Source: Leptotrichia sp. oral taxon 223
GTDB lineage: Bacteria > Fusobacteriota > Fusobacteriia > Fusobacteriales > Leptotrichiaceae
Reading direction: 5' to 3'
NCBI RefSeq assembly: GCF_013394795.1
Contig: NZ_JABXYU010000001.1
Span: 744,001 to 808,000 of the forward strand
DNA: 64,000 bases
Positions 36,457-45,312 of this stretch are shown in pieces. The position numbers and the translations under genes were made by a program. The stretch's first letter is position 1. Every line of letters starts with the position of its first letter. The notes below the pieces were generated by a model, which was not told the origin of the DNA, did not search any database, and was given only the letters and a program-made list of their open reading frames with translations.

Positions 36457-37470
36457 ATGAGAACAGCGATTTACTGTGTAAGTAAAACTGGTTATAAAAC
36501 TTGTTTAAAAATAAAAGAGAATGTATACAATAATTTGCATATTTACGTATCAGGAAGAGTAGCTAACTTGCTAAATCTTGAAAATGAAAATAATGAAGAT
36601 TTAATTGTAATAAATGAAAGAGTGCCAATTTTACTGGAAAAGACATTTAATAAATATGATTTACATATATTTGTCGCGGCAACTGGAGCAGTTGTCAGAA
36701 TTATTGAAGGAAAATTTAAAAGCAAAGATACTGATCCTGCAGTTATAACGATTGATGATCACGCTAATTTTGTGATTTCATTGCTTTCAGGACATCTTGG
36801 AGGGGCAAATGAAGAATGTAAAAAAATTGCGGATGGAATTGGAGCGATCCCAGTAATTACAACAGCTTCTGATGTTGGTGGAAAAATTGCAGTTGACACA
36901 TTGTCGCAAAAAATTAAAGCAAAATTGGAAAGTCTGGACGATGCCAAAAGAGTTACTTCGCTTATCGTAAATGGAGAAAATGTGAGCATTCATTTGCCAA
37001 AAAATATCGTAGAAAATGCCAAAAATTGTGCTGGAGCAATAATTGTCTCAAACAGAAAAAATATTGAAATTTCTAAAATTATTCCCAAAAATATTATTCT
37101 CGGAATCGGCTGCAAAAGAAATACACCGAAAGAAAAAATCATCGAAAAAATAAATTATGTAATGGAAACTCAAAATTTAGAAATGGACTCGATAAAAAAA
37201 GCCGCATCCGCTTGGGTAAAATCTGATGAAATTGGACTTTTAGAAGCAATGACTAAATTAAATATTCCAATAGAATTTTTTGGAAAAGAAAAAATTTTGG
37301 AAGTAGAAAATTTAGTTGAAGAGCGTTCAGAATTTGTAAAAAATCAAATCGGAGTATACGGAGTTTCCGAGCCTTGTGCCTATCTAGCTTCGAGTAGAAA
37401 AGGAAATTTTTTGGTAAAAAAAGTGAAGCTGGGAGAAGTTACGATTTCAATTTTTGAGGAGGAAATGTGA
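36457..37470 (+). CDS. cbiG: Cobalt-precorrin-5A hydrolase CbiG
   Basis: A 337-residue protein of the anaerobic cobalamin pathway that opens the lactone ring of cobalt-precorrin-5A. The core region FVAATGAVVRIIEGKFKSKDTDPAVITIDDHANFVISLLSGHLGGANE is the CbiG N-terminal signature. The C-terminal domain (IILGIGCKRNTPKEKIIEKI ... SEPCAYLASSRKGNFLVKKVKLGEVTISI) matches the CobE/CbiG C domain. GAAAAGGAG precedes the ATG. Other cobalamin genes except cbiH are not nearby, and no cobalamin riboswitch was recognised upstream. Confidence 0.95.
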   Translation: MRTAIYCVSKTGYKTCLKIKENVYNNLHIYVSGRVANLLNLENENNEDLIVINERVPILLEKTFNKYDLHIFVAATGAVVRIIEGKFKSKDTDPAVITIDDHANFVISLLSGHLGGANEECKKIADGIGAIPVITTASDVGGKIAVDTLSQKIKAKLESLDDAKRVTSLIVNGENVSIHLPKNIVENAKNCAGAIIVSNRKNIEISKIIPKNIILGIGCKRNTPKEKIIEKINYVMETQNLEMDSIKKAASAWVKSDEIGLLEAMTKLNIPIEFFGKEKILEVENLVEERSEFVKNQIGVYGVSEPCAYLASSRKGNFLVKKVKLGEVTISIFEEEM

Positions 37471-37472
37471 GA

Positions 37473-37985
37473 ATGGAAATATATAAATTGTCATTTATAG
37501 CAATAGTATTATTTATGATACACGAATTTGAAGAAGTAATTTTTATAAAAAAATTTGTAGAGGAAAATAAAGTTGTAAAAGATATGAAAAATGAATTATT
37601 TATGAAGAAAAAGGGAAATTATCCATCTACAGAAACACTTTCATTAATGATTGCTGAAGAATTTATAATTTTATCAACATTACTTTTTATAGCAAGTGAG
37701 ATTAGTATGTATGAAATAGTACTGTCATTATTTATTGTATATATTGCACATTTAGTACCTCATATGTATGATGCGCTTAGATATAGAAAATTTTCCCCAG
37801 GAAGTCGAACTTCTTTTATAATTTTCCCTTTAGGAATTTTAATAATCTGGAATGTTATTTTAAATAAAGAAATTAATTTAGTTATTTTAATTTTATGTGT
37901 TATAATAATTGGATTTCTGATGATCTTAAATTTACTATTTTTACATAAAATTAGTAAAAAAATTGATAGGTATCTGTGGAAATAA
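37473..37985 (+). CDS. HXXEE-domain membrane protein
   Basis: About 170 residues with several hydrophobic segments and the family motif MIHEFEEVIF, followed by a conserved glutamate (MIAEEFIIL) and HLVPHMYDALRYRKFSPGSRTS. HXXEE proteins are small membrane proteins of unknown biochemical function with conserved His/Glu that might bind metal. The ATG at 37473, two bases after the cbiG stop, has GAGGAGG upstream and is preferred to an overlapping GTG. The coupling to cbiG suggests co-expression. Confidence 0.8.
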   Translation: MEIYKLSFIAIVLFMIHEFEEVIFIKKFVEENKVVKDMKNELFMKKKGNYPSTETLSLMIAEEFIILSTLLFIASEISMYEIVLSLFIVYIAHLVPHMYDALRYRKFSPGSRTSFIIFPLGILIIWNVILNKEINLVILILCVIIIGFLMILNLLFLHKISKKIDRYLWK

Positions 37986-38053
37986 AAAAAATTATAAAAA
38001 TATTTAAAATAAAAAATAGATTTAAAAAATATATAATCAATATAAAAAATTTA

Positions 38054-38100
38054 AAGAAAGGAGCTTGTATAATGTAACTATATTATACAAGTAAAATAAC
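38054..38100 (+). promoter_or_regulatory. Hairpin with an ATG-TAA minimal frame between ribosome site and start codon
   Basis: AAAGAAAGGAG (38053-38063) is followed by a perfect 10-bp inverted repeat (CTTGTATAAT at 38064-38073, ATTATACAAG at 38082-38091) and then TAAAATAAC before the ATG at 38101. The loop side contains ATGTAA, 8 bases after the ribosome site: a start codon directly followed by a stop. Confidence 0.5.
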
Positions 38101-39534
38101 ATGAAAAAAATATTTCTAATCATAGTCCTTTTTTTAATAAATCTAAATTTAGTCGCCTTAACAATGAAGGAAAAAATCCAGCAAGATTTGTCAAAAGCAG
38201 GTGTTAAACAAGAAATAATTGATGAAACTGTAAAATTGGATAAGAAATTTGGAGAAGGATTTGTAGAAGAAGATGGAGATGGGAAAAGGACAACTGAAAG
38301 TAAAGATGAATGGGAAAAACTTTATCAGAAAGATAAAAGAAATTATGTTGCCTTGGAAAGATTGATAGAATCGTATTTTGTGACTGGAATACCAAATGAT
38401 TCTCAGAAGGAAAAATATATTTCAGAATATTTGAAAATGGATATTCCTGAAGATAGAAAAAATTTCGTTTTGGGAAGGGACTTCTGGAATTGTTCCAAAA
38501 ACAAAGATACAAAAAATGAGTATTTTGAAAAAGTTAAAAAGATTAGCAATAATCAGTATTATTTGAAGGGAATAGATTTTTTTGAATATATATCAAAAGA
38601 AACGGAAAATATAAAAGAAGATGGAAATTCTAAGTTAATGAAACAGAAAATAGATGAAATAACGCAAAAAATGGATGAAATTGATAAAATACTTGATAAT
38701 AAAAATTTGCTAGAAAAATACAGAATTTCTGATGAAGAAGCCTATTCTGATCAATTAACTTTTTTTATGGTTGGTGGTATTCTAAAAGCGGTTACAGGTG
38801 ATACTGAAGGAATGGTCAATGATTTTATAAATAAAATTGCGAATAAACAGATTTCTAAGGAAGTGGCTGAGTATAATCAAAATAAAGAAATAATTACTAC
38901 TTTGTTAATCAAAGTGACACTGGCTTTTAAAGAATTTTCTGGAGAGATAACAAAGGAAGGGAAAAACTTTGAAAAATTGATGAAAAGATTACAAGAAACT
39001 GAAATGTATAAAAGGCTTATGGAAAATACGGAAAAGGGTGAAACTATTGAAAACGATAGTTATTTAGAAGAAAAGAGAAAAAATTTTGAATCACTTTCAG
39101 ATGATGATCAAATAAAACAAATTGTTAATCAAAAAAAATTTGACTATATCGAAACAAGAATAGATAAGGAGAAAAAGATTTTTGATTGGACATTTGGATG
39201 TGATGGATTAAATTGTAAACTTGTTTTTTTAGGAAAAAATAAAGATTTTGAGAAAAAAATAAAATTAAAAGATTTGAAAGAAAAAGAAAAAATTGTTAGA
39301 ATTCTTATTTTTGGAAAAAGAGAAGAAGATGAAGAAATTTCAGAAGGAGTATTTTTAAGAAAAGGAACTGACAGTAAAGACAATAAATTTTATGTGTATG
39401 ATGATGAAAATGAGGATAGAATATTAACAGTTTTTGCAGCTCAAAATGAAAATTTAGATTTTTTTAAATTTGCAAATGAAATATTGGGAGAAAATTATAA
39501 AAATATTGAAGCGAAATATGGTGGAAGAGATTAA
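38101..39534 (+). CDS. Exported hypothetical protein, paralogue of the 35433 gene
   Basis: A 477-residue protein with a signal peptide (MKKIFLIIVLFLINLNLVALT) followed by MKEKIQQDLSKAGVKQEIIDET, which mirrors the mature N-terminus of the gene at 35433. The rest is charged and helical, with a C-terminal beta-rich part after residue ~350 (KKIFDWTFGCDGLNCKLVFLGKN...) containing a Cys pair. No catalytic motif recognised. A hairpin lies between the ribosome site and the start codon. Confidence 0.6.
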   Translation: MKKIFLIIVLFLINLNLVALTMKEKIQQDLSKAGVKQEIIDETVKLDKKFGEGFVEEDGDGKRTTESKDEWEKLYQKDKRNYVALERLIESYFVTGIPNDSQKEKYISEYLKMDIPEDRKNFVLGRDFWNCSKNKDTKNEYFEKVKKISNNQYYLKGIDFFEYISKETENIKEDGNSKLMKQKIDEITQKMDEIDKILDNKNLLEKYRISDEEAYSDQLTFFMVGGILKAVTGDTEGMVNDFINKIANKQISKEVAEYNQNKEIITTLLIKVTLAFKEFSGEITKEGKNFEKLMKRLQETEMYKRLMENTEKGETIENDSYLEEKRKNFESLSDDDQIKQIVNQKKFDYIETRIDKEKKIFDWTFGCDGLNCKLVFLGKNKDFEKKIKLKDLKEKEKIVRILIFGKREEDEEISEGVFLRKGTDSKDNKFYVYDDENEDRILTVFAAQNENLDFFKFANEILGENYKNIEAKYGGRD

Positions 39535-39583
39535 AAATAATAAAATAAAAATTTATTAAAATATAGTAATTTAGGAGGAAAAA

Positions 39584-40333
39584 ATGAATAAAAATGGGAA
39601 AATTTATGTAGTAGGAATCGGGCCGGGAAAAAAGGCAGATATGACTTTTAAGGCTTATGAAGCGATGGAAAAAAGTGATGTTATTGTTGGGTATAAAACT
39701 TATACTGACTTGATTAAGGAATATTTTCCAAATACGGAAATAAAAAGTTCAATTATGATGAAGGAAGTTGACAGATGTATTGAAGTTTTGGAACTTGCAA
39801 AATCTGGTAAAAATGTTGCTTTGATTAGCAGTGGAGATGCTGGAGTATACGGTATGGCTGGAATAATGTATGAAGTTATTGATGAAAAAGACGATGTGGA
39901 AATTGAAGTAATCGCAGGAGTTACAGCGGCAAACGCTGCAGCCGCAATCGTTGGAGCTCCAATTATGCACGATTATGTAACAATCAGCCTGAGCAACCTC
40001 CTGACAGACTGGAAATTAATAAAAAAACGTTTGGAACTGGCAGCACAGGGAGATTTTATCATAAGCTTATACAATCCAAAAAGCAAAGGAAGAACAACAC
40101 AAATTACGGAAGCACAGCAAATTATGCTAAAATATAAATCAAAAGACACTCCTGTTGCAATTGTGAAAAACGCTGGACGTGAAAATGAAGAGCATGAAAT
40201 TACAACACTTGAAAAAATGCTTGATTCTGAAATAAATATGCTTACAATCGTGTTAATTGGAAATTCAAATACATTTGTGAAAAAAGGGAAAATGGTTACA
40301 CCTAGAGGGTATGAGAAAAAATATGAATATTAA
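39584..40333 (+). CDS. cbiH: Precorrin-3B / cobalt-precorrin-3 C17-methyltransferase
   Basis: A 249-residue SAM-dependent methyltransferase of the tetrapyrrole (CobJ/CbiH) family. The N-terminal IYVVGIGPGKKADMTFKAYEAM, the block VALISSGDAGVYGMAGIMYEV and EVIAGVTAANAAAAIVGAPIMHDYVTISLS are diagnostic. It methylates C17 and contracts the corrin ring, the step next to that of CbiG. AGGAGG precedes the ATG. It is separated from cbiG by the HXXEE gene and the exported paralogue. Confidence 0.95.
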   Translation: MNKNGKIYVVGIGPGKKADMTFKAYEAMEKSDVIVGYKTYTDLIKEYFPNTEIKSSIMMKEVDRCIEVLELAKSGKNVALISSGDAGVYGMAGIMYEVIDEKDDVEIEVIAGVTAANAAAAIVGAPIMHDYVTISLSNLLTDWKLIKKRLELAAQGDFIISLYNPKSKGRTTQITEAQQIMLKYKSKDTPVAIVKNAGRENEEHEITTLEKMLDSEINMLTIVLIGNSNTFVKKGKMVTPRGYEKKYEY

Positions 40334-40398
40334 TGTTTTTTAAAGGGCTAACAGTAAAACTTTATGCAATTTATAAAAAAATTATTACTAAATAAACA

Positions 40399-40440
40399 AA
40401 AAAATTGGACTATCAAAAATATTAAGTTAGTCCATTTTTA
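40399..40440. terminator. Bidirectional terminator between cbiH and the DUF956 gene
   Basis: Stem TGGACTA / TAGTCCA extended by A and T tracts on both sides, with a 14-nt loop. It serves the convergent cbiH and mannose PTS transcripts. Confidence 0.7.
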
Positions 40441-40450
40441 TTTTTCTAAT

Positions 40451-40834
40451 CTATTTTTTTCTATTTTTCTTAAACCAGTCAAACACTCTTTTCAGTGATA
40501 AGACAGGTTTATTTCTCACAATCTTTTCATTTCCTAAAAAATCACGCATTGTCTTTAATGTTTTTCCAGCATTTTTTACAACGAAATTATATGAGCCAGC
40601 ACTTTTAGTATCTATGAAAAAACCACGAATATATTTGTCTTTAAAAAAAATCTGTGCCCTTACTCTTACAATTTCTCCCCAAGGAATTTGAATATAGTCT
40701 TCAGGATTACGATTATTATAAAATTCGAAGGCTTTGTCTCCCACAAGTATATTTCCATTTTTATTTCCAATCATTCCTGATAGAGAATTTGCCTTTGTTG
40801 TAAATAACACTTTTGTATTCATTGAAATAGCCAC
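40451..40834 (-). CDS. DUF956 family protein (mannose PTS-associated, ManO-like)
   Basis: A 127-residue soluble protein with the DUF956 phrases TKANSLSGMIGNKNGNILVGDKAFEFYN, IQIPWGEIVRVRAQIFFKDKYIRGFFIDT and GKTLKTMRDFLG. DUF956 genes regularly close mannose-family PTS operons, as here after EIID, and are presumed regulatory. No DNA-binding motif is visible. Confidence 0.88.
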   Translation of the reverse strand: MAISMNTKVLFTTKANSLSGMIGNKNGNILVGDKAFEFYNNRNPEDYIQIPWGEIVRVRAQIFFKDKYIRGFFIDTKSAGSYNFVVKNAGKTLKTMRDFLGNEKIVRNKPVLSLKRVFDWFKKNRKK

Positions 40835-41030
40835 TTTTATTCCTCATTTCTATAACTTCATTTATTATTAAAACTTTTGTAATCAAACAATAACTATAAA
40901 TAAACAATCTGTTTTTAAAAAATTTTAAGTGTAAAATTAGAAAAAAGCTGGCTTTTTAGTTCCAACTTCTTTCTTTTACATAACTTTTTCAATTATTTAA
41001 AATTGAATTTTTAGCAGTTATTGCTTATTT

Positions 41031-41948
41031 TTAGAATATTCCAACCAAATGTCCTAGAATTCCCACTGCAAATAATCCAAAGATAATTACAATCGGACTT
41101 ACTTTTCTCTTAAGCAGCCACATACATAAGAATGTCAATAATAAAGCTGCTAATCCTGGTACTAACTGATTTAAGTTATCTTGTAAAGTTGTTACTTTTT
41201 CAGGAGAAAGCGATAGCCCGCTTGCTACATCTCCAAGAATTTTTTGTAACTGAGTACCGTCTATAGGCCCTTTTGGAAATTCTATATAAGCTCCTTTTGA
41301 TAAAGGAACTCTTGATACAACCATTGGGAAATTAATTGTTGTCCAACGTTGAACCAGTATTCCCATAACAAACATTCCTAAAATAGATGCTCCTTTAGTA
41401 ATTGTTTGCAATAAACCACCTGACAAGTCTTTTGTAATTTCAGCACCTTTTTGGTAACCAAATTCTTGAGTATACCATAAAAAGGCTATACGGATTGCAT
41501 TCCATACGATAAAGAAAAATAAAGGCGCTATCATTGATCCACCTGCCGCTAATGAAGCTGCAATTGCTCCTAAAATTGGACGTACTGTAAACCAGAATAC
41601 AGGATCTCCAATTCCAGCAAGCGGTCCCATCATTCCAACTTTTACCCCTTGGATTGCCGCATCATCAACTGGAGCCCCGTTAGCTCTTTCTTCTTCTAAA
41701 GCAAGAGTTACTCCTAAAATTGGCGCAGCAATGTATGGGTGAGTGTTAAAGAACTCCAAATGTCTTTTTAACGCTGCTGAAGCATCATCTTTATTTGGAT
41801 ACAGTTTTTTTAATGCAGGAATTATAGCATAAGCCCATCCTCCATTTTGCATACGTTCATAGTTCCAAGAACCTTGAAGAAATTGTGAACGTAACATTAT
41901 ATTAAAACGATCTGATTTTTCTAATTTTATTTTATTATTTTCTGCCAT
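41031..41948 (-). CDS. manZ: PTS mannose-family EIID component
   Basis: A 305-residue membrane protein with the EIID signatures FLQGSWNYERMQNGGWAYAIIPALKKLY and VGMMGPLAGIGDPVFWFTVRPILGA, and C-terminal membrane segments. EIID and EIIC together form the sugar channel of the mannose-type PTS. The stretch from about 187 to 262 is an insert of periplasmic-loop character. Confidence 0.95.
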   Translation of the reverse strand: MAENNKIKLEKSDRFNIMLRSQFLQGSWNYERMQNGGWAYAIIPALKKLYPNKDDASAALKRHLEFFNTHPYIAAPILGVTLALEEERANGAPVDDAAIQGVKVGMMGPLAGIGDPVFWFTVRPILGAIAASLAAGGSMIAPLFFFIVWNAIRIAFLWYTQEFGYQKGAEITKDLSGGLLQTITKGASILGMFVMGILVQRWTTINFPMVVSRVPLSKGAYIEFPKGPIDGTQLQKILGDVASGLSLSPEKVTTLQDNLNQLVPGLAALLLTFLCMWLLKRKVSPIVIIFGLFAVGILGHLVGIF

Positions 41949-41966
41949 TTCCTATTCCTCCTTTAA

Positions 41967-42773
41967 TTAATAGTCATTTAAAATGTCACCTAGCGGATCT
42001 CCAGAAGAAGCTGAACCTCCATCTCCGCCACCATTACCTTTATTATTTGTAACATTTAAGTAAATAATAGCTGCACATACACCAATAATTCCAGTTGCAA
42101 TCAATGTCAATTCATTTAATGGTGCTAATGCAAAACCTAGGAAGAAGAATGGCCATACTTCTTTATTTGCCATTAAGTTAATAACCATTGCGTACCCTAC
42201 TGCTACAACAAATCCACCACCAATAGCCATTCCTTCAGTAAACCATTTTGGTAATGAACTTAATGCTCCCTGAATAACATCTGAAGGAACAAATAATAAT
42301 AACAAAGCAGGAATAGCAATACGCAGCCCTTGACAGACAAGCGCTATCATATGCCATAATTCAACGCCTTTAAAGTTACCTTTTTCCGCTTCCCTATCAG
42401 CCTGGTGAACAATAACTACTGATAAAGTACGGACAACCATAGTTAAAACTAGTCCTGCAGTTGCAAGGGCAACAGCCGTTCCAATTACAGTACCCTGATC
42501 CTTAAAATTATTTTTTGCAAAAATTATAGCGGAAGCTACAGAAGCAAGAGCCGCATCAGGCGCAACAGCTGCCCCTACGTTTGCCCAACCCAAAGCCATT
42601 AATTGTAAAACTCCACCTAGCATAACACATTCTTTTATGTGCCCTGTCGCAACTCCAATTAACGAACATGCAATAATTGGCTGATGGAATTGGAACTGGT
42701 CAAGGATACCTTCCATTCCTGCTAGAAATGCGACGATTAATATTAAAATAATTGATAAAATATTAAAATCCAT
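41967..42773 (-). CDS. manY: PTS mannose-family EIIC component
   Basis: A 268-residue protein with multiple membrane segments and family phrases GMEGILDQFQFHQPIIACSLIGVATGHIKECVMLGG and LMALGWANVGAAVAPDAALASVASAI. The C-terminal tail is Gly/Ser-rich (NKGNGGGDGGSASSGDP). Lies 18 bp before EIID in the same operon. Confidence 0.95.
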   Translation of the reverse strand: MDFNILSIILILIVAFLAGMEGILDQFQFHQPIIACSLIGVATGHIKECVMLGGVLQLMALGWANVGAAVAPDAALASVASAIIFAKNNFKDQGTVIGTAVALATAGLVLTMVVRTLSVVIVHQADREAEKGNFKGVELWHMIALVCQGLRIAIPALLLLFVPSDVIQGALSSLPKWFTEGMAIGGGFVVAVGYAMVINLMANKEVWPFFFLGFALAPLNELTLIATGIIGVCAAIIYLNVTNNKGNGGGDGGSASSGDPLGDILNDY

Positions 42774-42788
42774 AATAACCTCCTAAAA

Positions 42789-43778
42789 TTAAAGTTTTAA
42801 TCCTTCGTTTTGTTTTTCTGAAATCAATTTAAATAAGTCTGCCCTCTTATCAGCAGCAACTTTTCTTACATCAAATTGAACACCTAAATCTCTAAGTTTC
42901 TTATAAGTGTCAACATCATTCTGATCCATTGAAAGTACATTGTTAACCATAACTTTTCCAACACTGTGTGCCATCGATCCTACATTTAGCTCTTTAATAT
43001 CTACACCTTTTTCAATTACATAAAGCGCATCCTGAGGATTTTCAAATAGCAATAATGCTTTTGTATTTCCAAATCTTGGATCTTTTGAAATTGCTACTAA
43101 TTTGTCAAGCGGTATGACGTGTGCACGTACACCTGGAGGTGCCGCCTGTTCAATTAATTTTTTACGTAATTCATCTTTTGAAACTGTGTCTGAAACAACA
43201 ATTATTCTGTTTGGATTTGTAGCTTTTGTCCAGCTTGTTGCAACTTGTCCGTGTAACAGACGTGTGTCAATACGGGCTAGAACAAATTTTATTTTTCCAT
43301 CTCCGATAACTGTTCCTTCTGGAATTGCTCCTTTTGGCGTGTCATCTTGAGCCGCTGCTTTTGCTGCTGCTTCTTTAGGCTGTAATTCTTCAGGACGAAC
43401 CTTAACTTGATCTTTTCCTTCTGGAACAATAGCTTTTGCTACTTCATAAGCTGTATTTAAGTCTTCTCTTTCCGATAAAGCTGCTAACAGCATTGGCAAG
43501 TTAAGTCCTGCTACAATTGCTCTTTTTTCAGGTGCTTCTTCAAAAAAACGATTTGATTGGTTGAAAGGGCTTCCTCCCCATAAGTCAACTAAAAATAGAA
43601 CTTCTTCAGTTCCTAGTTTAGCAATGGCATCTTGAATTTTTTTATATAAGTCATCTGGCCCTTCACTTGGCATAAATACAACTGATTCCAGCAATTCCGC
43701 CTCACCTAGAATCATTGAAGCCGACTGCTTTATACCAGCCGCAAATTCACCATGACTTGCAACGATAATTCCTACCAT
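42789..43778 (-). CDS. manX: PTS mannose-family EIIAB component
   Basis: A 329-residue two-domain cytoplasmic protein. The EIIA domain begins MVGIIVASHGEFAAGIKQS with the phospho-His at residue 9 and FLVDLWGGSPFNQS. After an Ala/Lys-rich linker (~135-165), the EIIB domain has ARIDTRLLHGQVATSWTKA with its phospho-His. The ATG at 43778 is preceded by AGGAGG; the longer open frame upstream has no ribosome site. First gene of the operon EIIAB-EIIC-EIID-DUF956. Substrate is likely mannose, glucose or an amino sugar. Confidence 0.94.
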   Translation of the reverse strand: MVGIIVASHGEFAAGIKQSASMILGEAELLESVVFMPSEGPDDLYKKIQDAIAKLGTEEVLFLVDLWGGSPFNQSNRFFEEAPEKRAIVAGLNLPMLLAALSEREDLNTAYEVAKAIVPEGKDQVKVRPEELQPKEAAAKAAAQDDTPKGAIPEGTVIGDGKIKFVLARIDTRLLHGQVATSWTKATNPNRIIVVSDTVSKDELRKKLIEQAAPPGVRAHVIPLDKLVAISKDPRFGNTKALLLFENPQDALYVIEKGVDIKELNVGSMAHSVGKVMVNNVLSMDQNDVDTYKKLRDLGVQFDVRKVAADKRADLFKLISEKQNEGLKL

Positions 43779-43953
43779 TTTGAACCTCCTTTTAAATAAA
43801 ATATAATTTTTTGTATTTACTTTATATAATTTTAACTTCTTTTTCAATTTCTAAGAGTTTATTATTAAAATAAAAAGTAAATAATCTCATAGTATAAGTG
43901 TACCACATTTTTCCAGAAATTCAAGTATTTTATAAGAATTTTATAAAAAAAAA

Positions 43954-44193
43954 TTAATGAGTATGGATTTTTAGTGGATTTTTTGATATTTTATAATATT
44001 TAAACAAATATAATTTGATACTAGCCTTAGTAATAGTTTTTGCAGTAAAAATTATAATTTTAAAAACGAATAATGCAAAAAACTTGTCTATTTTTGTCCT
44101 TGTATTTCTAATTCCCCAATAATTTTGTCTTAGTGTTACAGATTTCTTTCTTGCGATTGCCCTAAAAATATAGTTAAAAAATTTACAAAACAA
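43954..44193 (-). CDS. Possible small hypothetical protein
   Basis: A 79-residue frame in the gap before the EIIAB gene, with the phrase RKKSVTLRQNYWGIRNTRTK and a very basic composition. It overlaps no other gene, but has no good ribosome site and may be a remnant of a repeated sequence. The rest of the gap 43779-44294 holds the promoters of the flanking divergent genes, not clearly placed. Confidence 0.25.
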   Translation of the reverse strand: MFCKFFNYIFRAIARKKSVTLRQNYWGIRNTRTKIDKFFALFVFKIIIFTAKTITKASIKLYLFKYYKISKNPLKIHTH

Positions 44194-44294
44194 TTTTTTT
44201 GTAGTACAATATAAAAGAATTAGCTAAAAAGAGATAGAAATTTAGGAACTTTTAAAAACAATAAACTAGAAATACTTTAGATTAGGAGGTTTTA

Positions 44295-45170
44295 ATGAAA
44301 ATAAAAGATATGTTTGAACAAAAGGAGCATCTTATTTCCTTTGAGATTTTTCCACCAAACAAAAACTTTTCGCAGGAGAAATTAAAAAACGTTACAGCTG
44401 AACTGGTGGAGTGCAAGCCTGATTTTATCAGTGTTACGTATGGTGCAGGCGGAAAAACTAAAGGTGGAACTATTGAAATGGCTTCACACATCAAAAATAA
44501 TTTGAAAACGGAAGTTCTGGCCCACTTGACTTGTGTTGGAAGTAAAAAAAGCGAGATTCACGATTATTTGCAGGAAGCAAAAAGTTGTAATATAAAAAAT
44601 ATTCTGGCGCTCCGTGGGGATGTACCACAGGGGGAAACAGAGGAAATTTATGACAAAGGCGACTATAAATATGCTTCTGAATTAATTAGCGACTTGAGAA
44701 GAAACAGTGAATTTAACGATTTTTCAATTGGAGGCGCATTTTATCCTGAAACTCACTATGAAAACAATGATCTGGTTGACTTGTTCCATCTGAAAAATAA
44801 AGTCGAAGCCGGGACAGATTTCTTGACTTCCCAAATGTTCTTTGACAATGATGTTTTTGTAAAATTTAAGGAGCAAGCTGAAAAACTAAATATAAAAGTA
44901 CCTTTAGTTGCAGGAATTATGCCAGTTACAAATGCAAAGCAGATAAAAAGAATTATAGAACTGGCAAAATGCTCTGTACCTCACAAATTAGATAAATTAT
45001 TGGAAAAATACGGAGATAATCCAGAATCTATGAAAAAGGCTGGAATAATGTACGCAAGTGAACAAATTATAGAATTATTAGCTTATGGAATCAAAGGAAT
45101 TCATATTTATACAATGAATAAACCTGAAATAGCAAAAGAAATTATGAAAAATATTGAATTTGCAAGATAA
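44295..45170 (+). CDS. metF: Methylenetetrahydrofolate reductase
   Basis: A 291-residue flavoprotein that reduces 5,10-methylene-THF to 5-methyl-THF for methionine synthesis. Signatures: SFEIFPPNKNFSQEKLKN (catalytic Glu), DFISVTYGAGGKTKGGT, AHLTCVG, NILALRGDVPQG and a C-terminal TNAKQIKRIIELAKCSVP. AGGAGG precedes the ATG. A single gene between the mannose PTS and pdxK; no S-box or other riboswitch seen in the 100 bp upstream. Confidence 0.96.
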   Translation: MKIKDMFEQKEHLISFEIFPPNKNFSQEKLKNVTAELVECKPDFISVTYGAGGKTKGGTIEMASHIKNNLKTEVLAHLTCVGSKKSEIHDYLQEAKSCNIKNILALRGDVPQGETEEIYDKGDYKYASELISDLRRNSEFNDFSIGGAFYPETHYENNDLVDLFHLKNKVEAGTDFLTSQMFFDNDVFVKFKEQAEKLNIKVPLVAGIMPVTNAKQIKRIIELAKCSVPHKLDKLLEKYGDNPESMKKAGIMYASEQIIELLAYGIKGIHIYTMNKPEIAKEIMKNIEFAR

Positions 45171-45312
45171 ATTTTAAATATTTATTTAACAAATTAATTT
45201 TTGAAATGTTTTGATTGTATAGATGTTTTTATCATATTATTTTTTATAAAAACAAGGGTTATTGATAATTTGAAACTGAAATAATTAAAAATACAAAACA
45301 GGAGGTAACATT

